This document shows positions 1 to 10,621 of a stretch of DNA of 64,000 bases, one piece after another. The notes beneath the pieces were generated by a model that did not search any database, was not told the DNA's origin, and worked only from the letters and a program-made list of their open reading frames with translations. Every line of letters begins with the position of its first letter. Positions within the stretch are counted from its first letter, which is position 1. Origin of the DNA: Histomonas meleagridis (Eukaryota > Parabasalia > Tritrichomonadida > Dientamoebidae); assembly GCA_020186115.1 (NCBI GenBank), contig WSYJ01000113.1:186001-250000 (forward strand). Direction: 5' to 3'. A program made the translations under genes and the position numbers.

Positions 1-299
1 TCTTGATTAAATATGAAAGAATTTTTCTTTTCACTTATCTAATAAATATAACAATAAATTTTCCTTTGTTTTTTATACTAAGATAAAGGTGTTCTTTTTT
101 TGTAATTCACCATTTAGAAAGATAAAATTACTTTGTTTTCGTTATGCAATTTAATAAAAATATTTTTTTAAATATAATTCATAATTTATAAAATATTAAA
201 ATAAAAAATTAATTTATATAAACATTACCTAACTAACTTCAATACCTTGTGTTAAATAAATTTAATATTAATTTCTTTTTTTAGTAAGTAGGTTAACGA
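1..299. other. AT-rich stretch without a recognisable gene
   Basis: No frame longer than a few dozen codons resembles anything. It is the downstream flank of the minus-strand ankyrin remnants that follow. Confidence 0.6.
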
Positions 300-1080
300 T
301 TCCTCCATAACCTTTAAATAAAGCCTTCATAAGTGCTGTTTGAAATATTTCAAATAATTCCCAAATATTATTTTTAAATCCAAATTTAAAAAGAGAAGCA
401 TTAAATAATATAAATAAACATCTTTAATATTAACATCTATTCCGCATTTCTCAAGAAGCAATTTAACAATTTCCGTGTGACCTTTTTCAGATGCCATCAT
501 GAGGACTGATTTAAATAATTTCCAAACATAATTGTGAGATATAAAGTTTTTAAATTATTCCCAAATAAAATTTTTAAATATTTTTCGCATTAACATCAAT
601 TCCTTCTTGTTCAAGAAGTAATTTTACTATTTCTGTATTATCATTTTCATATGCCGTTATAAGCGCTGTTTGAAATATTTTAATTAATCAATAAATATCA
701 TAATAAAATACGAAATTGTAAAAATAAAGACCATATAAAATATACAAATATCTTTAGCATTAATATTAATATCTTCTTGTTCAAGAAGTAAGTTGACTAT
801 TTTTTTATATCCTTTAAACTATTCATTGATAAGTGCAGTTACAAATATTTTATACAATTTCTAAATATTGTTTTAAAATATAAAGTTATAAAAATAAAAA
901 TTAAACAAATGAAATAAATATTCTGAATATTAATGTCAATAACTTTCTTATCTAAGATATATTTTACTAATTCAATATTTCCTGATTTTGCGGAAAAAAC
1001 TTAAATATCTTTTGGAATTTGACAAAACTGAAGTAAGTATTTAATAAGAAATAAATTACCAGTTTTTGCTGACACATTAA
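300..1080 (-). pseudogene. Decayed array of single ankyrin repeats (locus 1)
   Basis: Reverse-strand translation gives about five separate ankyrin units with the core EIVKLLLEQEGIDVNA or a decayed form of it. Each is about 33 codons and is separated from the next by roughly 70-80 bp of AT-rich sequence that changes frame. Several units start with TAL preceded by an ACAG or similar tract. The unit near 780-840 has an in-frame TAG and the one near 960 is badly degraded. The array lies directly downstream of the DUF3447 fragment at 1114-1960, the order seen at three other loci here. Ankyrin repeats are protein-binding modules. I infer a dead 3' part of a DUF3447-ankyrin gene. Confidence 0.7.
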
Positions 1081-1113
1081 TAATACTATTATTAATTTTC
1101 ATTTCTTCTTATT

Positions 1114-1960
1114 TTAAAAATGCAAAAATCTCATAGTTATTATATGAAATACATTTTTTTTTCCTAATTCTTCTAAGTTATTATTTTTCTCAATTTTCTT
1201 TTCAAAAAGATATTTAAAGATATCATTTTGGTGAAATTTAATTGCTGTTTCATATGAACCTTCAAATGATGCATGATTTTGTTCACATAAATGAATGATT
1301 TCTTCATTTCCGCCTGCAATTGCATATTTACCTGCATTTTCTACTTTTGCGCCATTCATAAGTAAATATTTAAAACATTTAACTGATGAAAAAAATGCTG
1401 CATAATCATTTAATGTAACATTTTCTTCATTAATATACTCACATCTTTCATAAATTGATGGTTCAATTGTTTGATTAAAATCAAAATTTGTTTGTGATGA
1501 TATTTCTTGAAGTTTTTCTATTTCATCATTTCGAATTATTTTTACTAATTCATTTGGATTATGTACTTCTTTAATGTATTGGATTATGTAGTTCCCGATA
1601 ATTCTTTGAAAGTTTATTTAAATTTTTTTAAAAAATAATCTTTACCAAATTGACAAACATTCGACATTTTTTTGATTTCTCATTTTTTTTTATATTGAGC
1701 GAAATAATATCAATTTATGCTTTTGGCAATAAATGAATCAATTTTCCAATTATATAATATGAATTAGGATGATTTTTAAATATGTATTTAATAAAAAACT
1801 TAATGATTTTTGTATTATTTTTTCATTTCTCCTACTGTTTGAATTGATTCTAAATAATTAATATATATTTTTTAAAAATGACATACAATGTATTGATTAA
1901 TTTTTAAATCCTATAAATTTCTAGAAATTTCATTAGATTTAATCAACAAAATTTGATTTC
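1114..1960 (-). pseudogene. DUF3447-type ankyrin-associated protein, broken
   Basis: The intact stretch (about 1114-1640) reads EYINEENVTLNDYAAFFSS, then KCFKYLLMNGAKVENAGKYA, IAGGNEEIIHLCEQNHASF and so on, closely matching the genes at 7957-8949 and 15598-16761. The segment upstream on the minus strand, expected to encode the helical N-terminus, is shifted in frame near 1590 and carries stops between 1640 and 1960. No ATG precedes the conserved part in frame. The normal family product would be an ankyrin-domain protein of unknown role that is hugely expanded in trichomonads. This copy looks non-functional. The 81-codon frame at 1114-1359 is only the part after an internal methionine. Confidence 0.75.
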
Positions 1961-2151
1961 CTTCTGGAATTAAGCTGATTTTTGAAATTAAGTAATTTTT
2001 TTAAAAAAGAAAAAGTCGACAAATTAATAATATATTTGTTTACATAAACTTATTAAAAGAACCAAATCCGAAACTTATAGCAAATATTTGGATATTTTAA
2101 TTCTAGTATTTGAACATATAACAAATTTTTATTTCAAATTTTTGAAATTAA

Positions 2152-2840
2152 TCAGTTTTGTTCTTCTATTTCCTGATTAATTTCTTCGTCCATTGTTTCC
2201 ACCTTTCTCAAAAGAGAAGCGCAGCATGGACAAAACCAACTACTCTCAGGAAGCGCCCGCAATCCAACGCATTCAATATGAAACCATTGGAATGGACATG
2301 ATGGATTATCACAACTAACCATATCTCCAACTTGCTGACCGCGGCAAATACAGAAGTGATCATCTGGAGTTGTATTTGCAGGAATTGGAAATGGAGTTTC
2401 GCCAATAAGTGAACCGTCCTTAAGTTTATGGGTTTCAATAAGGGACGATTCTGTAAGCCGTATTTCCTTCATGATTTCTTCTTCTGCATTGTTTAATATC
2501 TCAACAAGTGATCGAGCTGCTTCAACACGTTGTGCTGCAAAATCTAAAATAATTTGTGACTCAGCATCTAGATCTCCTGTGGATATAAATCCTTTGGTAC
2601 GTTCCAAGTGTGTGGTAGGTGGTTTGATAATTGATGGATCCGATAAAGTTTTTGTGATTAACTTTTTGGCAGCTTCGCTTTTGGACTCCATTCTTGAAAT
2701 GGCGCTGTACCGACGCTCAATAAGCGTATGAAGTCTTTCAAGTCCTGTTTGTTAGAATAAAAAAAAACGTCTTAGAAGCATTCGAGCAAATTGACTAACT
2801 TTGTTATAATTGGAAACAAACGGGCTTCAATGGTGGCCAT
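2152..2840 (-). CDS. ING-family PHD-finger protein (two exons)
   Basis: This is a likely reader of histone H3 lysine-4 methylation and a subunit of a histone acetyltransferase or deacetylase complex in the nucleus. I join exon 1 (2840-2822) to exon 2 (2744-2152) across a 77-nt intron, giving 203 codons in one frame. The N-terminus then reads MATIEARLERLHTLIERRYS, a helix as expected for the ING N-terminal domain; without splicing the first frame ends at TAA after 22 codons. The PHD finger spans residues about 137-181, with CICRG, CDNPSCPFQWFH and WFCPCC supplying the Cys4-His-Cys3 ligands in the ING order. An acidic tail follows. The length is short for ING1/2 but similar to Yng2/ING4-like proteins. 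The family call is firm; the paralogue is not assigned. Confidence 0.85.
2745..2821 (-). other. 77-nt spliceosomal intron in the ING gene
   Basis: The donor is GTTTGT and the acceptor is TTCTAACAAACAG, in which the branch-like CTAAC sits immediately before the 3' AG. This resembles the fused branch point/acceptor known from Trichomonas introns. Removal restores frame exactly (phase 1: C plus GA gives an Arg codon) and joins two helical stretches. No transcript evidence is available. Confidence 0.75.
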
Positions 2841-3820
2841 CTGTATTTTGTAATTTTAAAAAAAAATTCTAAAATATTTTTTTTATGAAGTATTTCGATA
2901 TATTATGATTTGCTATATTATTTTTTTGAATTCATTTTAATATTTTCATTATTTTATTAATTAATTATATTTTTTTTTTCAGATTCCCCATGCATGTATT
3001 TTCTCAAATTTCGAATATGTTTCTACGTTGGAGCGTATAATAAACGATTTCTTTATTTTGTTTGATGAGATCAATTATTTTTTATGACATGATAAGCTTC
3101 GACCTGAATTAATAGCCAAACAAGCTTGTTAGTTAATCAGGTATTTTATCAGGAAAATTCATTTATTTTAAAATTCTTGGTCGATGTTTCATTTAAAGAT
3201 TTACCTTTACGATTATTAGAATATTTTAATGATGCAACCACACACAACCCAAAATCATCATTATATTGTTCATCTTTAATACCTACATTTATAAATTATA
3301 ATATACATTTTTGTTCGAAACAATTTTTTTTAAAGTTTTGACATTTTTTTTAACATTCATCATCGAATAATCAATTACATTCAACTATAAAAAATATTGG
3401 TGTTAATGAATAAACCTTATCTTGTTTAATAAAAATTATAGCAAGAGGAAGTTGAACTATTCATTCATCTTCCATGTTTTTTATACATGTTCATTCATTA
3501 ATTTTATTAATATTAAGTGTAATTGAAAGTGAAGAAAACACATAAAAATATTTAAATTGATTCTGCATTTTGTGTAATTATTCGATTTATAATTGTATTC
3601 AATGTAATGAAAGTTATTTTGATGTATTATTACTGAAAATTTCACAATATATTTCTTCACCACCAATAATATCAAATATGAAATCAATGATTATCCACAA
3701 AAAAATAATGAAAAATTCTGAAGAGAAATATGAAATTTGTTAACAAGACAGAAATTTCCGGCCGATGGATAGATTTTCGTGTCCGGTATTTATCAATAAT
3801 TAATAAATTTACTTCCTGAA
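2841..3820. other. Intergenic, AT-rich, no supported gene
   Basis: A 71-codon frame at 3126-3341 (+) has no recognisable domain and no initiator-like motif, so I do not call it. The region carries long A/T runs. Its right edge is the CCTGAA copy that flanks the next element. Confidence 0.5.
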
Positions 3821-4844
3821 AAGAACGGGTTTTATTCTAATTTTCTTATGAATTTTATATATTTTATTCATAATTAAATAACATATGATATATTTTATTA
3901 TATATATCTTTTTTTACACTATAATCAATTCTAAATAGAGATATTTATATTTATATTTTCATTTTTTTGTATTAAAAATGATCGGTACAATTAGATTTCA
4001 GTTTCTAAATCAAATAAACTACTCAAAAATATATACATCTGGTTAAGCTTTATTTATATGATGGGAGTCCCAGTCTGGGACCCAAAGTAATCACGAATTA
4101 ACGTTAGATTGGAAGATCATAAAAAACAAGTCAATTTACTTAGAGCCTTTTGTGTGAAATGATTTTATATTTAGTTCAATAAAGCATAATTTTTTATCAA
4201 CTATGATAAATAAATAATTAAATATTTTAATATATATAAATATATGCATATATATTATATTTTCATAAAAATATTTTTATTTTATGTCAAGTTTATAACT
4301 GCAAATTGAATACAAGGGGGGTAAAGTGACCCTTCAACGTATAATTTTAGTGAAAAAGTCAACCCTGTCTCAGAAATCAGTAAAAAATTTCCTGATTGGC
4401 TACAGGTCTCATTTTTTTAGATATCAAATAAATATACATATTTGTAGAAATGCCATAAAAAACTAATTTTCTAGAAGACAGAATTTTGATATCTATTATC
4501 ATTATCGAAATAGTCGCAAAATAATTTTCTGACTTTTCAATTTTAACTAGAAAGTCAATAATTCTCTTATAAAAATTTGATTTTTAATATGCAAAATAAT
4601 ATATAATGAAATATATAAAACACCTATTATCATTTGCGTAAACCAATTTTATATGAAGATATATTTATTTGATTTTTGAGTGTCAAATCTTTAAATATAA
4701 GTTTTTGTCTTTTAAAGATATAAGAATATTATCTACTGTTATTATTAATTTTTGATATATATTTTTTAATAATTAAAATAATGAGAACTACGAGATAATT
4801 TTATTTGGTGTCAAACGACCATTTAGAGAATAGGACCCGTTCTT
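3821..4844. mobile_element. Coding-free DNA element with inverted ends and 6-bp target duplication
   Basis: The left end reads AAGAACGGGTTTTATTCT at 3821. The right end, read on the other strand from 4844, is AAGAACGGGTCCTATTCT, so 16 of 18 positions match. Both ends are flanked by a direct CCTGAA (3815-3820 and 4845-4850), which looks like a target-site duplication. The 1,024 bp between hold no frame of note, only a small palindromic GTCCCAGTCTGGGAC near 4069 and a G-run near 4315. I infer a non-autonomous (MITE-like) transposon of unassigned superfamily. A 6-bp duplication does not fit Tc1/mariner, which duplicates TA. Confidence 0.5.
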
Positions 4845-5236
4845 CCTGAAATTCCATTAGTTTATTCTTTATGTATTTTATATTATATTTAATAAAAATG
4901 AATTTGATTTAGTAATTAATGAAAATTTAAGTAAAATAATCGTAAATGATTCATTTTAATCATGCGGAGCTTTTTATTTGAATATTTATGATCCAAGAAT
5001 TTCATTACAATCAGTAATAACAAATATAATTTATATTAAAAAACATAAATCATTAATGATAATAACAAAGATAGGTAATGTGAAAATTTTTCCTGAAACA
5101 ATAATTTCGAAAAAATCATAATGAAAAGTTATAGAGTTTGTTTTTATTTTTAAATGCTATTTTTAATATTCAAAATTTTGTAAATATTAGTTCACTATTA
5201 CGATTTTATTTTTCTAATTTCTTTCATTTTAATATA
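4845..5236. other. Intergenic gap between two mobile elements
   Basis: Nothing recognisable; AT-rich. It ends in the TA that forms the mariner target site. Confidence 0.5.
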
Positions 5237-6535
5237 GGGTGTCCAACCCTAAGTGTAGCATCTCCATATGTGAGCATATTTAATTATTAATAAATATATA
5301 TAAATAATATATGAATATAACATTTTATTTTTTATAAATATGAAGTTTCATAAAAAATTAGATATAATGAGATATTTGAACTTTTTTGATAGTAAATTGG
5401 AAAAAATATACGTTTAAAATTATCAAAAAGTTCAAAATGGAACTCGACCAGAAATCAATTGCGATTTTCTTACACTCACAAGGGAAAAATAAAAAATCAA
5501 TATATACAGAAATGAAGTTGACTCTTCAAGATCAATGTATTTCATATTCAACAATTACAAAATATAATAGAAATTGCAAAACATCAAAAACCGTTAACAA
5601 GGAAACTCCAAATGCAAATTTCGATGAACACAGAATCATTAATGAAAAAATTTTGTATGTACTTGATGAAGAGCCATTTGCATCTGTTCGTTATATAGCT
5701 AACACTACGGGGATTCCAAAAAGTACGGTATATTATCATTTAACAAATATGCTCTTTTATGTAAGCTTGCATTTAAAGTGGGTTCCCCACAGTATCTCAG
5801 AAAAACAAAAAATTCAAAGGGTAACAATCTCAAAGACACTTATTAAGATTCTGAATTCAGCCATACATAACAATTATATATATTTCGTTACAGGAGACGA
5901 GTCTTGGTTTGAATATTCATATTATCCTTCTCAACAATAAATACCCATCGGAAGTCAGCCTCAAACACGTCCAAATAAGGTTTTAACAGATAAAAAAATT
6001 ATGCTGACGGCTTTTTGGAATCCAAGCGGAATAAAGGTTATTAACTTTCTTCCAAAAGGCGAAACATTTAATTCGAAGTATTATGCAAATAATATTATTA
6101 AGGAACTTTCAAAATTAAATGGGGAATATTTAGATAATGAAGGAAGAAGATTAACCGTCCATGCCGATAATGCACATCCTCACATATCGAAGCACACAAC
6201 TAATATAATAATGAATATTAAAGGTCTTAAAAGAGCACCTCATCCTCCTTATTCACCAGATATAGCACCATCAGATTTCTTCCTATTTGGCTATATCAAA
6301 AATAAAATGGAAAATCAATCATACGAATCAAGAAAGGAGGTAAAAAAATGTATAACTGATATTTTACAACAAATACCAACCGATATGTTAAAACGGGTTT
6401 TTGAAAATGGGAAAGGAGATTGGAACAATTAATACATACCAAAGGAGAGTATATCAAGTAAACATTCTAATCATTATTTTAGTTCATTTAAATTTTATTT
6501 GTATAATGAGATGCTACACTTGGGGTTGGACACCC
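5237..6535 (+). mobile_element. Mariner-family transposon, 1,299 bp, complete ends
   Basis: The terminal inverted repeats are 28 bp, at 5237-5264 and 6508-6535. They begin GGGTGTCCAACCC and differ at one position (TTAGGG versus TTGGGG inside). TA flanks both sides (5235-5236 and 6536-6537), the expected Tc1/mariner target duplication. The size is normal for mariner and fits the mariner family known from Trichomonas vaginalis. The near-perfect ends mean a fairly recent insertion, or that the element can still be moved by a transposase supplied elsewhere. Confidence 0.9.
5386..6432 (+). pseudogene. Mariner transposase interrupted by one in-frame TAA
   Basis: The frame from about 5386 to 6432 is continuous apart from one TAA at 5938-5940. 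The true start is probably ATG 5437 (MELDQKSIAIFL) or an earlier one; the helix-turn-helix N-terminal region follows. The catalytic triad is visible: GDESWFEY holds the first Asp, HADNAHPH the second and PSDFFLF the third, with 35 residues between the second and third. The diagnostic YSPDIAPSDFF block is intact. The stop lies between the first and second catalytic blocks, so an untranslated remainder would leave no active enzyme. I call it a young pseudogene; readthrough is possible but unsupported. Confidence 0.85.
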
Positions 6536-7449
6536 TATATATATCGGAAGTGCAAAAAGTCCTGACCCCACCCCCCCCCCTTTTCTCGACATCCTCTCGA
6601 TCAAGAAAAATGATGTATGAACTCTATGTGCGTTTTATTATTTTTCAAAATTTTGTTCACTTGTTGAAATATGAGTGATTGATTTTTTTCTCTCACTCAA
6701 AATTGCCACTTTTTTGATTTTCAAATGGAATTATATAAAATTCGAAATTCTCGCTTTTTGAAGTAATTGTGTAGAAAAATCTTATCACATTTTTGTGAGC
6801 ATAGAAAATCGAAAGTACTTACGTTTTTGCAATTGAATTTCAAATAATTCTGAGAGTTTTTGGTTGCAAATGAATACATAAATTTAATTATTCATGATTG
6901 AATTCTTTTTATCCAATTTTGATCAATGCGAAACGACAATTATCACATTCTAATTTTTCTAATTTAATTTTATATGATACAAAACGGCACTTATTTCATT
7001 CAATTTTATTGATTTAATTTTACTTGGCGTAAAGCGTCACTTATCGAAAAAAATTTGAAAGCATAAACTATACAATAATTCAATGGAAACGACCGTTATG
7101 CTCTGGAAATACAATTTATCACAAATATTTTGTATTATGGGACTAAAAATAATAAGGTGTATATAATAGATTTCTATCAAACTTCAAGAGTAAATAATAC
7201 TATGAATAATAATTAATTTTTTGTTGTTATGAATTTTTCATCATTTTTTTCACAAAAATTATCATCAAATTATATGAAAATCATACAATGAAATATGATA
7301 TAAAATATTCTATTTATCAAATTTTGATTCATATAATAATAATATTAATCAAATTTAATGTGTTAATAATAATATATGAAAACAAAGTGAATTTAGGAAA
7401 TGTTTATTTCAATATTTAAATATTACCTCTTTTATCCTTGAGAATCTTT
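6536..7449. other. Intergenic: C-run and degenerate direct repeats
   Basis: An 11-12 base C-run follows GTCCTGACCCCA near 6557-6582. Between about 6905 and 7045 there are roughly three degenerate ~50-bp units built on AATTTAATTTTA followed by an ACGGCACTTAT / AGCGTCACTTAT motif. No coding frame. Confidence 0.4.
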
Positions 7450-7925
7450 TAATTTTATTATGTCGTCACATTTATGATGTTGAATTTTGTCTGCAAATAA
7501 TCGAATAATTTCTGCATTTTTCTTTTCTGATGCTATCATAAGCGCTGTTTTATATGTTTATAAGTAATTCCAAATGTTTATATGAAATTTCATATTATTT
7601 CAAAATATTTTAAATAAAACAAAAAAATATCTTTAGCATTAATATCAATTCCTTATTGTTCAAGAAGTAATTTAACTATTTCTGTATGACCATTTTTAGA
7701 TGCCCAAATAAGTGCTGTATTAAATAATTTAAATAATTTCCAAATATTATTTTGAAATCCAAAATTATGAAAATAAATATAAAATAAAACAAAAAAATCT
7801 CAAATAAAACAAATAAATATCTTTAGCATTAATATCAATTCCTTCATGTTCAAGAATTAATTTAACTATTTCTGTACAATCATTTTTTGAAGCATTTGTT
7901 AGTGCTAAAAATATTTAAAAAAAAA
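7450..7925 (-). pseudogene. Separated ankyrin units downstream of the 7957 gene (locus 2)
   Basis: Three ankyrin units on the minus strand carry TEIVKLILEHEGIDINAKDI or close variants. Each is about 100 bp and is separated by about 75 bp of AT-rich spacer that breaks the frame. The unit nearest the upstream gene begins after TTTTTAG|CACTAACAAATGC, and the next after ACAG|CAC, so an AG directly before CA is kept even where the usual Thr codon is lost. Either the exons of a spliced gene or relics; see findings. Confidence 0.5.
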
Positions 7926-7956
7926 TTTAAAAACGATGGAATATTATAATAAAAAT

Positions 7957-8949
7957 CTAATGAAATAAGCAAACAATCTTGCTAAAATCAATGTATCTAT
8001 TGTTAATTAAATAGTTATAAAGTTCTACATTTCCAGAAAACCCCGAAATTTTCAAAAAATCAATAGGAATATTATGATTACTTTCGAGAAAATATTGAGT
8101 AATATATAAATTCCCTGTTATGATTGAAGCAATGAGAATATTTTCATTTATTTTCATTCCTTCTTTAAGTAAAAATGATAAAAGTTCATAATTATCATGT
8201 AAAACACATTTTGCTCCTAATTCTTCTAAATTCTTAATTTCTTTTAACTTATTATCATAAAAATATTTAAAGATATCATTTCGATGAAATTCTATTGCTG
8301 CTTCACATGCATTATCAAATGTTGAATGATTTTGTTCACATAAATGAATGATTTCTTCATTCCCACCTGCAATTGCATATTTACCTGTGTTTATTACATT
8401 TGCTCCATTCATAAGTAAATATTTAAAACATTTAACTGAAGAAAAAAATGCTGCATAATCAATTAATGTAACATTTGGTTTGTTAATAAACGAATATCTT
8501 TCATAAAGTGATGGCTCAATTGTTTGATTAAAATTAAAATTTGTTTGTGATGATATTTCTTGAAGTTTTTCGACTTCATCATTACGAATTATTGTTGCGA
8601 TTTCATTCTGATTTATTCCTTCTTTAACATATGTCTGATGAAGGTCCCAATTATTCGCTTTAAGTTTTTCAAGGTTATTGGAGAAATATTCAGAAAATTG
8701 ATAACAATGGTTTAAAACGAAATGTGCTTTAAAATGTGAAAAAAATAAATTTTTCATATTTTTAGTGATCGATGAGTTAATTAAACCTATTTCAATCAAC
8801 TTTTCGATAAGATAATTAGATTCTTGTGAGTTATTTTTCCGAGGGAATTGAGAAAAGATGTCAATTATTTTAACTTGATTTTTATTTACATCTCGTTCAA
8901 TTAAATTCAAAAACTCAATAATTATATAGTTTGTATCAAGATATTTCAA
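7957..8949 (-). CDS. DUF3447-type ankyrin-associated protein, 330 aa
   Basis: An intact frame of 330 codons. The helical N-terminal half (MKYLDTNYIIIEFLNLIER...) is followed by the conserved DUF3447-like core with NFNQTIEPSLYERYSF, TLIDYAAFFSSVKCFKYLLM and IAGGNEEIIHLCEQNHSTF. Weak ankyrin-like helices follow, ending at YIDFSKI. The frame stops just where a further ankyrin repeat would begin, and separated ankyrin units continue downstream. The first 26 residues lack the segment present at the start of the 15598-16761 paralogue, so the 5' end may be truncated. A 276-bp block (8328-8603) is almost identical to 15954-16229. Function is unknown; a protein-interaction role is likely. It may be expressed as is, as the first exon of a longer gene, or not at all. 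Confidence 0.6.
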   Translation of the reverse strand: MKYLDTNYIIIEFLNLIERDVNKNQVKIIDIFSQFPRKNNSQESNYLIEKLIEIGLINSSITKNMKNLFFSHFKAHFVLNHCYQFSEYFSNNLEKLKANNWDLHQTYVKEGINQNEIATIIRNDEVEKLQEISSQTNFNFNQTIEPSLYERYSFINKPNVTLIDYAAFFSSVKCFKYLLMNGANVINTGKYAIAGGNEEIIHLCEQNHSTFDNACEAAIEFHRNDIFKYFYDNKLKEIKNLEELGAKCVLHDNYELLSFLLKEGMKINENILIASIITGNLYITQYFLESNHNIPIDFLKISGFSGNVELYNYLINNRYIDFSKIVCLFH

Positions 8950-10392
8950 GAATGGATTTATACAGAAACTATTTTATCGATTACAAATTATTAATCAGGT
9001 TAAATAAGTACACCATTAAGGTATCAAAAAAATTATCACATCATTCATTTTTTTCGATGAATTCATAAATTCAAGAAAATCAAGATTTTATAAAATCTAT
9101 GGAATAAATAACAAATCACGATTCTATGATAAAATATCAATATTTTTATTATTTTAACAAATCAAAAATCATTTAATTTGGCTGTTGACAATGATGTAAA
9201 TAAATAACGTATCTTTTCGAGGAAAAAGTAAAATTTTGATTATATTTACTGTCATTCAAATTCGCTTCTATCGTCACTTATCGTTGCTTCTATCGTTTGA
9301 TATAAACCATGCAAAAGTCGATTATTGTCACTTTTTGGAATGAGAGGACAGATTTATTTCGTGATAATTATGATATTATTCTTAGATATATATTAATCAT
9401 AGATGTAATAATGTATATATATTATATATTAATGATATCAAGATCGTAAGATGATCGCTATATACGATGGGTGGAAATCGCAAGTCGAGTTTAATATTTA
9501 GTATTAAATGTATTAGAGTACTTAATAATATCGTTGCAAATTATCGAATGCAAGTTATACGTCCCTTATGGATGTCTGAAGAGCAATAGCAAATAGTTAA
9601 CACTAGAAAAATGGGTGCAAGCCATGATTATATAATTTCACAATATCAGCTGAGCAACAGATAAGCCCTATGCAGATGTTTAACATAATCAGCTCTTGGA
9701 CTCCCTTGGTGCCGAAATTATGCAGGAGGAAGTGACTCATATTAATGCTTTGAAGAACAAAGCATTTTAATTCAAGATATTATGGATGGAATCGCAAATT
9801 TAAATTGTTTGTCGAACTCAAGAGGCTTTTCTAAGATCACACCTATTTTAGTATCCCGAACAAGTTGTTTCAGATTTAATATGAGAATCTGAAGAAGATT
9901 TCTCTGAAGATTGGATCAACAGTAAATATTTTGAAAACATTGAAACATTAAACGAAGCCCAATTAATGTATAATAGAGTAGTACATCCAATTGTGGCACT
10001 TTCACCTCTAGAAGTAAGTCTTGCTATTTTGGGGCAAAGAAGTTGAATTCTTACGCCTTTGGCTCGGTATTTTTCATAAAATATTCTCTTTCGAAAATCT
10101 TTGATAATTTCGATATATGAGATTTTATTTTATCGAAATTCGAAATAACATATTTGAAATTTCTACTTTTTCATATGCCTAATGAAATTAGTTATCATAT
10201 AATCGAATGAGTCTTTGGCTATATAACAGCTAGTAATTTCCTCCAAAGAATATGGTATCAATTAATTTAGAGAAAAACAAAAACTTCTTTTCTGTGTAAT
10301 ATAATGCTTCTTTTTTTTGACTTTAATCTCACTTTTACAAGTTATAAATAATATTATAGAATTTTTAGATTATTTAGATAGCTTAATTCGCG

Positions 10393-10453
<61 letters not shown>

Positions 10454-10621
10454 TGGTAAAATGCTTAAATTTGATTAAACTAACAAAATCATTTTAGTAT
10501 TTAATGAACAGTCATTTCTATCCATAAAATATATTGAATCAAAAATAGAAGTGGATCAATTACACAACCGCAGACCAAACCTCTATATTCTCTCAATCGA
10601 TTTTTAAAGGGTTCTAAAGCT
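8950..10621. other. Non-genic stretch with a heavily decayed coding remnant
   Basis: Between about 9500 and 10050 the base composition is less AT-rich. The plus strand gives short open pieces, the best being ESEEDFSEDWINSKYF and then NEAQLMYNRVVHPIVALSPL, split by stops. This looks like an old coding region, but I cannot name the family. The rest is AT-rich and featureless apart from the dinucleotide run listed next. Confidence 0.35.
10394..10449. repeat. (TG)n microsatellite, about 28 units
   Basis: An uninterrupted TG run ending in GCGCGTGG. It stands out in a window otherwise dominated by A/T repeats. Confidence 0.95.
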
